A DNA stretch of 46,450 nt. Source: Flavobacteriaceae bacterium (GTDB taxonomy: Bacteria; Bacteroidota; Bacteroidia; Flavobacteriales; Flavobacteriaceae). The stretch is taken from positions 1-46,450 of the forward strand of contig JABAZA010000043.1 of assembly GCA_018608725.1 (NCBI GenBank). The letters run 5' to 3'. This document shows, one piece after another, positions 27,604-34,381 of this stretch. Every line of letters begins with the position of its first letter. The first letter of the stretch is position 1. The position numbers were made by a program, and so were the translations under genes. Below the pieces are notes generated by a model. It was given only the letters and a program-made list of their open reading frames with translations, searched no databases and had not been told where the DNA came from.

Positions 27604-27713
27604 AAGGTTTGACAGGATTTAATCCAGTAAATTCATGTATTCAGCAAGGTGTGACTGAATTTTGGCATGAATTTGATATCAAAGAACGTTCTGATAATAA
27701 ATTGAAAAAGTAG
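27579..27713 (+). pseudogene. Open 44-codon stretch without a start codon, possible gene remnant
   Basis: Between a TAA at 27576-27578 and a TAG at 27711-27713 this frame stays open and reads like ordinary protein (for example SCIQQGVTEFWHEFDIKERS), but it has no ATG, GTG or TTG near its beginning that would give a sensible start. It ends inside the terminator stem. I cannot name a family. It may be the decayed 3' end of a gene, or chance. Apart from this, the palindrome and the promoter, I see nothing in 27472-27704. Confidence 0.25.
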
Positions 27714-27728
27714 CTGTGCTACTTTTTT
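27705..27728. terminator. Bidirectional hairpin terminator after the COX24-like gene
   Basis: Perfect 10-bp stem AAAAAGTAGC / GCTACTTTTT around a TGT loop. On the minus strand it follows the stop codon of the 29-aa gene by only a few bases and ends in a run of T, so it terminates the HU / COX24-like transcript before rng. Confidence 0.85.
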
Positions 27729-27731
27729 AAT

Positions 27732-27821
27732 TTATTTCTTCTTGTGACGGTTAGCGCGACGTCTTTTTTTACGCTTATGCGTTGCTACCTTATGTCTTTT
27801 ACGTTTTTTACCACTTGGCAT
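27732..27821 (-). CDS. 29-residue basic peptide, AURKAIP1/COX24 (mS38-like) domain
   Basis: This complete mini-gene runs from ATG to TAA and encodes 29 residues, starting MPSGKKRKRHKVATHKRKKR and ending RRRANRHKKK. About two thirds of the residues are Lys, Arg or His. The composition and the KRKRHK...HKRKKR spacing resemble the C-terminal domain of mitochondrial AURKAIP1/COX24, now counted as small-subunit ribosomal protein mS38; short Bacteroidota proteins of this kind carry the same domain name. An rRNA-binding role is therefore likely but inferred. It lies 32 nt downstream of HU and is followed at once by a terminator, so it is a designed transcript end rather than a chance ORF. Confidence 0.8.
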   Translation of the reverse strand: MPSGKKRKRHKVATHKRKKRRRANRHKKK

Positions 27822-27853
27822 AAATGTGATTTTTAAATTAGTTTATAAATAAT

Positions 27854-28144
27854 TTAGCTTACTTTAACCTTCGATTTTACTCCCTGAACAAATACTTTTG
27901 AAGGTTTAAACGCTGGAATATTATGTGCCGGTATTTTGATGGAGGTATTCTTAGAAATATTTCTTCCAATTTTTTCAGCTCTAGTTTTGATGATAAAACT
28001 TCCAAATCCTCTTAAATAAACATTTTCTCCAGTCTCTAACGATCCTTTAACTTCGCTCATAAAAGATTCAACAGTTGCTAATACATCTCCTTTTTCAATT
28101 CCTAAATCGTTGGAAATTTTAGCTACAATTTCAGCTTTAGTCAT
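27854..28144 (-). CDS. HU/IHF-family DNA-binding protein
   Basis: A 96-aa nucleoid protein that bends DNA as a dimer. Family features: MTKAEIVAKISNDLGIEKGDVLATVESFM helices (not quoted further), GENVYLRGFGSFIIKTRAEK, the DNA-binding beta-arm beginning GRNISKNTSIKIPAHN, and PAFKPSKVF near the C-terminus, where HU/IHF proteins have F-K-P-(S/G)-K. Which of HU or IHF it replaces cannot be told. A good promoter lies 41-73 nt upstream. The COX24-like peptide follows 32 nt after its stop and probably shares the transcript. Confidence 0.93.
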   Translation of the reverse strand: MTKAEIVAKISNDLGIEKGDVLATVESFMSEVKGSLETGENVYLRGFGSFIIKTRAEKIGRNISKNTSIKIPAHNIPAFKPSKVFVQGVKSKVKVS

Positions 28145-28184
28145 TTTATTTCTTATTTAAATTAATGTTTTTTTAATAGGCTTG

Positions 28185-28217
28185 CAAATATATGTATTTT
28201 ATATTCAATATTTCAAA
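28185..28217 (-). promoter_or_regulatory. Promoter of the HU gene
   Basis: Minus strand: TTTG (28217-28214), 21 nt, TATATTTG (28192-28185), both elements matching the Bacteroidota consensus. Expected start of transcription near 28179, giving a leader of ~35 nt. Confidence 0.7.
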
Positions 28218-28251
28218 CCTAAAGAATTAAAATTAAATATATTAAAAAGAT

Positions 28252-28259
28252 TATTTTTG
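28252..28259 (+). promoter_or_regulatory. -7 element of the mutY promoter
   Basis: TATTTTTG, an exact TAnnTTTG match 19 nt before the mutY ATG. No convincing TTG is seen at the -33 position. Confidence 0.5.
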
Positions 28260-28278
28260 TGGCTCAACCAATTTTAAA

Positions 28279-29319
28279 ATGAATTTCACCTCAACATTAA
28301 CAAGCTGGTATTCAGCAAACAAAAGGAACTTACCTTGGCGTACTTCCAAGATTCCTTATAATGTATGGTTGTCAGAGGTGATTTTACAGCAAACACAAAT
28401 TAAACAAGGTCAACCTTATTATGAAGCTTTTTTGGCTAATTACCCCTCTGTACAAGCACTTGCCAAGGCTTCTGAAACAGAAATTTTAAATTTGTGGCAA
28501 GGACTTGGCTATTACTCGCGCGCTCGAAATTTACATTTCACTGCTAAATACATCTCAGAAACTTTAAATGGAGAGTTTCCAAAAAATTATAAATCGCTAC
28601 TTACCCTTAAAGGGGTTGGTGACTATACGGCCAGCGCAATCGCTTCTATTTGTTATGAAGAAGCTGTTGCTGTTGTCGATGGAAATGTCTATCGTGTTTT
28701 GGCTCGGCATTTTGGAATTGACACACCTATTAATAGCACAGAAGGAATTAAACAGTTTAAAACATTAGCTAAATCGTTATTGCCCCTTTCTAATTTTGGG
28801 GATTACAACCAAGCTATCATGGAGTTTGGATCGCAGCAATGCAAACCTCAATCGCCTAACTGCAAGGAATGTCCATTAATAACATCATGCAATGCCTATG
28901 CGACTGGGTCTGTCAAAATATTACCTGTTAAACTCAAAAAAACAAAAGTCACTAAAAAGTATTTTAATTTTTTAGTAATTGATTCGGACGACCAAAAGAC
29001 CTATCTAGAACGACGTACAGAAAAAGGAATATGGCAACAACTGTATCAATTTCCCCTAATTGAAACACCTTCCTCGATGTCTGAAAAAGAGTTTTTAGCT
29101 CATCTTGATGGGTCAGATAAAATTAATATACATTATGAAAAAGCCCTGCTTTTTAACACTTCGGATATTATTCACAAACTGTCGCACCAAGAGTTACATG
29201 TGAAGTTTTGGATTCTACGGACAAAAAACAGTCCTGAAAATGCTGTGAAATGGTCAGATATTACAAGCTACCCAGTCCCCGCTGTTATAGAACGGTTTAT
29301 AAATAATTTTCAAATTTAG
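28279..29319 (+). CDS. mutY: A/G-specific adenine DNA glycosylase
   Basis: Removes adenine mispaired with 8-oxoguanine, limiting oxidative mutation. The catalytic glutamate is in WLSEVILQQTQ, the helix-hairpin-helix is LLTLKGVGDYTASAIAS, and the catalytic aspartate is in VAVVDGNVYRVLAR. The [4Fe-4S] loop has the pattern C-x6-C-x2-C-x5-C (QCKPQSPNCKECPLITSC). The C-terminal third is the NUDIX-like domain that recognises 8-oxoG. 346 aa, normal. It heads a run of genes with ssb, gldE and gldD, an order I recall from gliding Flavobacteriia. Confidence 0.96.
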   Translation: MNFTSTLTSWYSANKRNLPWRTSKIPYNVWLSEVILQQTQIKQGQPYYEAFLANYPSVQALAKASETEILNLWQGLGYYSRARNLHFTAKYISETLNGEFPKNYKSLLTLKGVGDYTASAIASICYEEAVAVVDGNVYRVLARHFGIDTPINSTEGIKQFKTLAKSLLPLSNFGDYNQAIMEFGSQQCKPQSPNCKECPLITSCNAYATGSVKILPVKLKKTKVTKKYFNFLVIDSDDQKTYLERRTEKGIWQQLYQFPLIETPSSMSEKEFLAHLDGSDKINIHYEKALLFNTSDIIHKLSHQELHVKFWILRTKNSPENAVKWSDITSYPVPAVIERFINNFQI

Positions 29320-29357
29320 GCCTGTGATTTTACATTTTTTAGATATCTTTATGTTAT

Positions 29358-29365
29358 TATTTTTG
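29358..29365 (+). promoter_or_regulatory. -7 element upstream of ssb
   Basis: TATTTTTG, exact TAnnTTTG match, 32 nt before the ssb ATG in the 78-bp mutY-ssb gap. It suggests that ssb also has its own promoter. No clear -33 element. Confidence 0.45.
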
Positions 29366-29397
29366 TTTCAAATTTATTCATTCAAAAATCAACTATT

Positions 29398-29826
29398 ATG
29401 TCAGGAACTTTAAATAAAGTAATGCTCATTGGTCATCTTGGTGATGCTGTAAAAATGCATTATTTTGATGATAAAAACTGTATAGGACGTTTTCCATTGG
29501 CTACTAATGAAAGCTATACTAACAAACAAACGAATGAAAAGGTCACGAATACGGAATGGCACAACATTGTAGTTCGAAATAAAGCCGCTGAGATTTGTGA
29601 GAAATACCTCAACAAAGGGGATAAAGTATATATTGAAGGCCGTTTAAAAACCAGGAAATGGCAGGATGACAAAGGAAATGATCGGTATTCGACCGAAATT
29701 CAATGTGTTGATTTTACGTTTTTAACACCCAAAAATGACACTTTAGCACCTGAAAACCAAGCACCGCAAGTCACAGTTGCCAAGGCGACTGAAAACAACG
29801 AAGAACCAAACGATTTACCATTTTAA
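29398..29826 (+). CDS. ssb: Single-stranded DNA-binding protein
   Basis: OB-fold protein that coats single-stranded DNA in replication and repair. N-terminal MSGTLNKVMLIGHLGDAVKMHY, then FPLATNESY, EWHNIVVRNKAAEICEKYLNKGDKVYIEGRL (family positions, quoted only in part elsewhere) and KWQDDKGNDRYSTEI form the fold, up to about residue 110. A short flexible tail follows and ends in the acidic tip EEPNDLPF, the conserved docking peptide for other replication proteins. 142 aa is at the short end for SSB because of the short linker. Start is unambiguous. Confidence 0.95.
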   Translation: MSGTLNKVMLIGHLGDAVKMHYFDDKNCIGRFPLATNESYTNKQTNEKVTNTEWHNIVVRNKAAEICEKYLNKGDKVYIEGRLKTRKWQDDKGNDRYSTEIQCVDFTFLTPKNDTLAPENQAPQVTVAKATENNEEPNDLPF

Positions 29827-29849
29827 TTCGTTTACAAAACACACTATAA

Positions 29850-31172
29850 TTGGATCCTGAACCCCCTAGTTTTATATCTCTTTTAGACAGCACTTTGACT
29901 ACTGGCATCGTTGGATTGCTTGTGCTTTTAATCTGTTCTGCACTAATATCCGGAGCTGAAGTGGCTATTTTTTCACTGACTCAAAAAGATTTGGATGAAG
30001 CAAAAGACAGCAAATCAAAATCATTTGAGATTATTATTGAGCTTTTGAAACAACCAAAAAAATTATTAGCAACAATATTGGTCGCAAATAACTTTATAAA
30101 TATAGCCATCGTTATATTATTTGCTTCTCTAAGCGAAACGTTATTTAGAGGGGTGTATTCAGAACTCAACTTGGGCTTTTTTAAAATTGACTTCATATTT
30201 TTTATCGAGGTGATCCTGATTACATTCTTAATTTTACTGATTGGAGAAATTTTACCAAAAGTATATGCTAACAGAAATAACTTGAAATTTTCAAAGTTTA
30301 TGGCGTATCCTTTGAAGTTCTTGGATGTTGTGATATCGCCTATTAGCCTTCCAATGCAAAAGGTAACTTTAGGGATTCATAAAAAATTAGGAAAACAAAA
30401 ATCCAACCTTAATGTTGATTATCTGTCGCAAGCACTTGAACTTGCTAGTGAAGATGACACAACGCAAGAGGAACAAAAAATATTACAAGGAATTGTATCG
30501 TTTGGAAATACTGACACAAAACAAGTTATGCGTCCACGCATTGATATATTTGCATTAGATCAGTCGGTTGAATTTAAAACAATTATTACGGAAATTGTAA
30601 AACATGGATACTCTCGTATTCCTGTTTATAACGAGACTATTGATTCGGTGGTTGGGATATTATATGTTAAGGACTTATTACCGCATCTACATAAAAAGCA
30701 ATTTGATTGGACGACCTTATTAAGAGCACCCTTTTTTGTGCCTGAAAACAAAAAACTAGATGATTTAATGGTAGAGTTTCAGGAGAAAAAAATTCATTTA
30801 GCTATTGTAGTCGATGAGTATGGCGGAACTTCTGGAGTGGTATCTCTGGAAGATGTCATTGAAGAAATTGTTGGTGACATAAGCGATGAGTTTGACGACG
30901 ATGATTTGATTTATTCAAAGCTCGATAGTCATAATTATGTTTTTGAAGGCAAAACAACGCTTAAAGATTTTTATAGAATTATCAAATTAGAGGATGAGTC
31001 TATTTTTGAAAATGAAAAAGGAGAAGCAGAAACCCTCGCAGGATTTGTGCTTGAGATTTCGAAAAGTTTTCCAAAAGTAAACAGTATAATTACTTTTAAA
31101 ACGTATCAATTTACTATTGAAGCAATCAATAATAAACGCATCAAACAACTCAAAGTAACGCTTAAAAAATAA
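29850..31172 (+). CDS. gldE: Gliding motility-associated membrane protein GldE (CNNM/CBS/CorC domains)
   Basis: Inner-membrane protein of the HlyC/CorC-like family associated with gliding. An N-terminal CNNM-type membrane domain (about residues 1-190) has hydrophobic segments around residues 15-35, 65-90, 100-125 and 145-165, and SGAEVAIFSLTQ. Two CBS domains follow (MRPRIDIFALD; VDEYGGTSGVVSLEDVIEEIVGDI), then a C-terminal transporter-associated domain. Identification rests on this architecture plus direct coupling to gldD (TAATG overlap). The start is TTG at 29850 (MDPEPPS); no ATG is available nearby. Its precise role, possibly ion-linked, is unsettled. Confidence 0.9.
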   Translation: MDPEPPSFISLLDSTLTTGIVGLLVLLICSALISGAEVAIFSLTQKDLDEAKDSKSKSFEIIIELLKQPKKLLATILVANNFINIAIVILFASLSETLFRGVYSELNLGFFKIDFIFFIEVILITFLILLIGEILPKVYANRNNLKFSKFMAYPLKFLDVVISPISLPMQKVTLGIHKKLGKQKSNLNVDYLSQALELASEDDTTQEEQKILQGIVSFGNTDTKQVMRPRIDIFALDQSVEFKTIITEIVKHGYSRIPVYNETIDSVVGILYVKDLLPHLHKKQFDWTTLLRAPFFVPENKKLDDLMVEFQEKKIHLAIVVDEYGGTSGVVSLEDVIEEIVGDISDEFDDDDLIYSKLDSHNYVFEGKTTLKDFYRIIKLEDESIFENEKGEAETLAGFVLEISKSFPKVNSIITFKTYQFTIEAINNKRIKQLKVTLKK

Positions 31173-31732
31173 TGAAACCTTGCGCTTTTATTTTATGTGT
31201 TTTTATATGCTTTTCCTGCGAGGAAATTCATGTGCCAAAACCAAAAGCATTTTTGAGTTTGGATTACCCAAAAGCAACCTACCTTAAAAGTGAACTGGAA
31301 GTCCCCTTTGAGTTTGAAAAAAACAAACTCGCACAACTAAATGTTTCTAAAAAAAACAATATGCTCGAAGGGATTATTCTTCGCTATCCAACATTAAAAG
31401 CCTCTGTTTTTATCAATTATAAAAAAGTAGATAACAACCTCGAAAAATACATTTCAGACGCAAGGGAAATGACTAAAAAACACCTTCAAGTAGCAGATGA
31501 AATATCAGAACGGATGTATGAAAACAAACAACAAAATTTGTACGGTATGTTTTATGACCTTAAAGGAAATGTAGCATCCCAGTCCCAGTTTTATGTGACT
31601 GACAATACAAGACATTTTATATCAGGGGCACTTTATTTTGAGACCAAACCCAACTACGATTCTATCTTACCAGCCATCAATTACATTCAAAAAGATCTGA
31701 TGCATTTTATTGAAAGTTTACGCTGGAAATAA
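31172..31732 (+). CDS. gldD: Gliding motility lipoprotein GldD
   Basis: Small lipoprotein needed for gliding and type IX secretion in Flavobacterium johnsoniae. The signal peptide ends in a lipobox with C16 (FICFSC), followed by EEIHVPKPKAFLSLDYPKA, a characteristic GldD start. The rest includes GMFYDLKGNVASQSQFYVTD and RHFISGALYFETKPNYDS. 186 aa, typical. It is translationally coupled to gldE and ends 3 nt before the convergent thiL stop. Its presence agrees with the T9SS cargo protein at 2488-3684. Confidence 0.93.
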   Translation: MKPCAFILCVFICFSCEEIHVPKPKAFLSLDYPKATYLKSELEVPFEFEKNKLAQLNVSKKNNMLEGIILRYPTLKASVFINYKKVDNNLEKYISDAREMTKKHLQVADEISERMYENKQQNLYGMFYDLKGNVASQSQFYVTDNTRHFISGALYFETKPNYDSILPAINYIQKDLMHFIESLRWK

Positions 31733-31735
31733 CCT

Positions 31736-32794
31736 CTATACTTCCGAATCTGAACTTAAAGAATTCCAGCCTTGAGCTGTTAACGGAATTTTAGTTTCGG
31801 CACGTGTTACTAAATTCACCCCTACACTTGGTTCGGTCATATAACCAATCACCGTTAAATTTGGGTTGGCTTTAATTTTAGGAAAATCTTGTTGAGAAAT
31901 AGTCATCAGTAATTCATAATCTTCCCCCCCGTTCAGGGCGATGGTAGTGCTGTCTATATTAAATTCCTCACAAGTTGAAATCACCTGCGGGTCTAATGGA
32001 ATTTTATCTTCATATAAATCACACCCAACATCACTTTGTTTACATAAATGAAGAATCTCTGAAGACAAGCCATCACTAATATCAATCATCGATGTTGGTA
32101 CAACCTCCAAATCTTTCAAAAGCTTTACAATATCCTTTCGAGCTTCGGGCTTCAATTGACGTTCAATGATATAGGTGTACCCATCCAAGTCTGGTTGATT
32201 GTTAGGATTTACTTTAAAAACTTCTTTTTCACGTTCTAAAACTTGAAGTCCTAAATAGGCACCACCAAGATCGCCACTGACAACCAATAAATCATTTGGT
32301 TGTGCACCACTTCGTTTAACAACAGTATCCGAATCTACGGTTCCAAGAGCAGTTACAGAAATCATTAATCCAGTTGTAGAAGAGGTTGTATCACCACCAA
32401 CCACGTCAACCCCATAAATCTTAGCGGCTTTGTATATACCTTCGTATAATGCCTCCAAAGCTTCCAATGAAAATCGATTGGAAACAGCCACAGAAACTGT
32501 GATTTGTGTGGCATTTGCATTCATGGCATAGACATCCGAGAGATTCACCATCACAGCTTTATACCCCAAATGTTTTAAGGGCATATAACTCAAATCAAAA
32601 TGAACACCTTCTACCAATAAATCCGTAGTAAGCACAACCGATTTGTTTTTAAAATCTAATATCGCGGCATCATCTCCAATTCCTTTAATCGTGGAACTGT
32701 TTTTATCGGTAAATTGTTTGGTTAAATGCTCTATCAATCCAAACTCTCCTAGACTACTAAGGGGCGTATTTTCTTGGTTTTTATCTTCTATCAT
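31736..32794 (-). CDS. thiL: Thiamine-monophosphate kinase
   Basis: Phosphorylates thiamine monophosphate to thiamine diphosphate with ATP. Motifs: LGEFGLIEHL, IKGIGDDAAIL (ATP/Mg binding), LTTDLLVEGVHFDL, KAVMVNLSDVYAMNA, VGGDTTSS, and DISDGLSSEILHLC in the C-terminal half, with NGGEDYELL near the end. 352 aa, normal for Flavobacteriia. It stands alone between convergent gldD and divergent lipoprotein genes. A -7-like box only 5 nt upstream of the ATG raises the possibility of a leaderless mRNA. Confidence 0.95.
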   Translation of the reverse strand: MIEDKNQENTPLSSLGEFGLIEHLTKQFTDKNSSTIKGIGDDAAILDFKNKSVVLTTDLLVEGVHFDLSYMPLKHLGYKAVMVNLSDVYAMNANATQITVSVAVSNRFSLEALEALYEGIYKAAKIYGVDVVGGDTTSSTTGLMISVTALGTVDSDTVVKRSGAQPNDLLVVSGDLGGAYLGLQVLEREKEVFKVNPNNQPDLDGYTYIIERQLKPEARKDIVKLLKDLEVVPTSMIDISDGLSSEILHLCKQSDVGCDLYEDKIPLDPQVISTCEEFNIDSTTIALNGGEDYELLMTISQQDFPKIKANPNLTVIGYMTEPSVGVNLVTRAETKIPLTAQGWNSLSSDSEV

Positions 32795-32798
32795 ACTG

Positions 32799-32806
32799 CA
32801 AAAATA
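32799..32806 (-). promoter_or_regulatory. -7 element abutting the thiL start codon
   Basis: Minus strand TATTTTTG, an exact TAnnTTTG match whose last base is 4 nt before the thiL ATG. If used, transcription would begin at about the ATG. A TTTTG lies further upstream, but the 25-nt spacing is too long for a good -33 element. Confidence 0.35.
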
Positions 32807-32919
32807 AGACGCTTTTGGTGAATTTCTTACACAAAAGACGCTTAATTCAACTGATTTTTATTTATATATAATTTTTTAACGTAAATTACGCTCCTAGAGC
32901 ATGCCGAAATTTATATATT

Positions 32920-34374
32920 ATGAATACTCATTTTTTACGACTATTCTGCATTTTTATCATAGTTGGAATAGCGACCTCCTGTAACACAGAACCAATTGGA
33001 GCTGTATCTACAGATTCCGATGGAGATGGCATTATAAACACTTATGATAATTGCCCTGATATTGCCAATCCCAATCAAGAAGATTCCGATGGAGATGGTA
33101 TTGGAAATGCTTGTGATTTGATAGATAATACAGATACGGATGGAGACAGCATAATTGACTCAGAAGACAACTGTCCAGAAATGGCAAACTCAGACCAATT
33201 AGATTCCGATGGAGATGGTATTGGTGATGTTTGTGATCCATTGGCACCTTGCATTAATGGAATGGCAGATATATATCCTTGTGATGGCTATGACCTTATG
33301 AGTTATATGTCATTAGAGGATTTGACCCCTACTGGTACAGGAAGTCTTTCTGGAAATGATTCATGGGGTTGGACCGACCCAACAACTAATAAAGAATATG
33401 CCCTCGTAGGGCTCAATTCTCATGCCGCTTTTGTGGACATAAGCAACCCTGTTGCACCTATTCTTTTAGGAGTGCTCCCAACGGCAACCGTAAACAGCTC
33501 GTGGAGAGATATCAAAGTATATCAAAATCATGCCTTTATTGTGAGTGAAGCGAACAGTCACGGCATGCAGGTTTTTGATTTAACTCGCTTAAGATCCGTT
33601 GCTAGTCCACCAGAAATATTTACTGCAGACTTCCACTTTACAGAATTTGGAAGTGCTCATAATATTTTTATCAACGAAACTTCTGGATATGCCTATGTAG
33701 TGGGAACAAATCGTAGCGGCCCTTTTTCTGGGGGTGCCTTATTTATAAACATCCAAAATCCAACTTCGCCTGTATCTGAAGGGGGATTTGCTGCTGGGGG
33801 TTATTCTCACGATGTACAAGTAATTACCTATACAGGACCAGACAACGATCATACTGGAAAGGAAATATTAGTAGGTAGTAACGAAGATGAAGTTGTAATT
33901 GCAGATGTCTCTGACAAAGCAAATCCATTTATTATTTCAACCCTTACATACCCCAATACCTCCTACACGCATCAGGGATGGTTTACGGAAGATTTGAACT
34001 ATTTTATAGTAGGTGACGAACTTGATGAAAGAGATTTTGGAAACAATACTCGAACCTTAGTATTTGACCTTAGGGACTTAGACAACCCTTTATTTGACTT
34101 TGATTACCTTGGTCCTACAACCGCGATCGATCATAACGGCTATCCGAATGGAAATGATTACTTTTTGGCCAACTATCGCGCAGGAGTTCGTGTTCTTGAC
34201 TTGTCTCAAATTGGGAGTGGTTCACTAACGGAAATTGGATTTTTTGATACCTACCCCGAAAATGATAATGCTGCATTTAACGGCGTATGGAATGTCTATC
34301 CATTTTTTACAAGTGGAAACATTGTGATTAGTGATATCGAACGCGGCTTGTTTATCATTCGAAAAAGCGAATAA
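32920..34374 (+). CDS. Lipoprotein with TSP type-3 repeats and LVIVD/choice-of-anchor B propeller
   Basis: Predicted surface lipoprotein. The signal peptide ends with C21 (IATSC). Residues ~30-110 hold calcium-binding thrombospondin type-3 repeats (DSDGDGIINTYDNCPD; DSDGDGIGNACD; DSEDNCPE; DSDGDGIGDVCD). The rest (about 120-484) matches the choice-of-anchor B / LVIVD pattern: YALVGLNSHAAFVDISNPVAP, HAFIVSEANSHGMQVFDLTRL, AYVVGTNRSG, ALFINIQNPTSP, SHDVQVITYTGPD, VVIADVSDKANP and HQGWFTEDLNYFIVGDELDE. Such repeats form a beta-propeller. The function of the family is unknown. It begins an apparent four-gene block (next gene after 7 nt) with MbnP- and MbnH-like proteins, so a shared surface role is likely. 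Confidence 0.85.
   Translation: MNTHFLRLFCIFIIVGIATSCNTEPIGAVSTDSDGDGIINTYDNCPDIANPNQEDSDGDGIGNACDLIDNTDTDGDSIIDSEDNCPEMANSDQLDSDGDGIGDVCDPLAPCINGMADIYPCDGYDLMSYMSLEDLTPTGTGSLSGNDSWGWTDPTTNKEYALVGLNSHAAFVDISNPVAPILLGVLPTATVNSSWRDIKVYQNHAFIVSEANSHGMQVFDLTRLRSVASPPEIFTADFHFTEFGSAHNIFINETSGYAYVVGTNRSGPFSGGALFINIQNPTSPVSEGGFAAGGYSHDVQVITYTGPDNDHTGKEILVGSNEDEVVIADVSDKANPFIISTLTYPNTSYTHQGWFTEDLNYFIVGDELDERDFGNNTRTLVFDLRDLDNPLFDFDYLGPTTAIDHNGYPNGNDYFLANYRAGVRVLDLSQIGSGSLTEIGFFDTYPENDNAAFNGVWNVYPFFTSGNIVISDIERGLFIIRKSE
33081..33224 (+). repeat. Exact direct DNA repeat within the TSP3 region
   Basis: Positions 33081-33104 and 33201-33224 are identical over 24 bases, a 120-bp (40-codon) period, and a partial third copy is at 33012-33029. 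They encode DSDGDGIG. The identity at DNA level suggests recent duplication or recombination between calcium-binding repeats. Confidence 0.8.
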
Positions 34375-34381
34375 TTTTTTT

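Noticed and set aside
34331-34381. Longer propeller lipoprotein from 34331
   Set aside because: It would put 17 residues before an otherwise typical lipoprotein signal peptide and overlap the previous gene.
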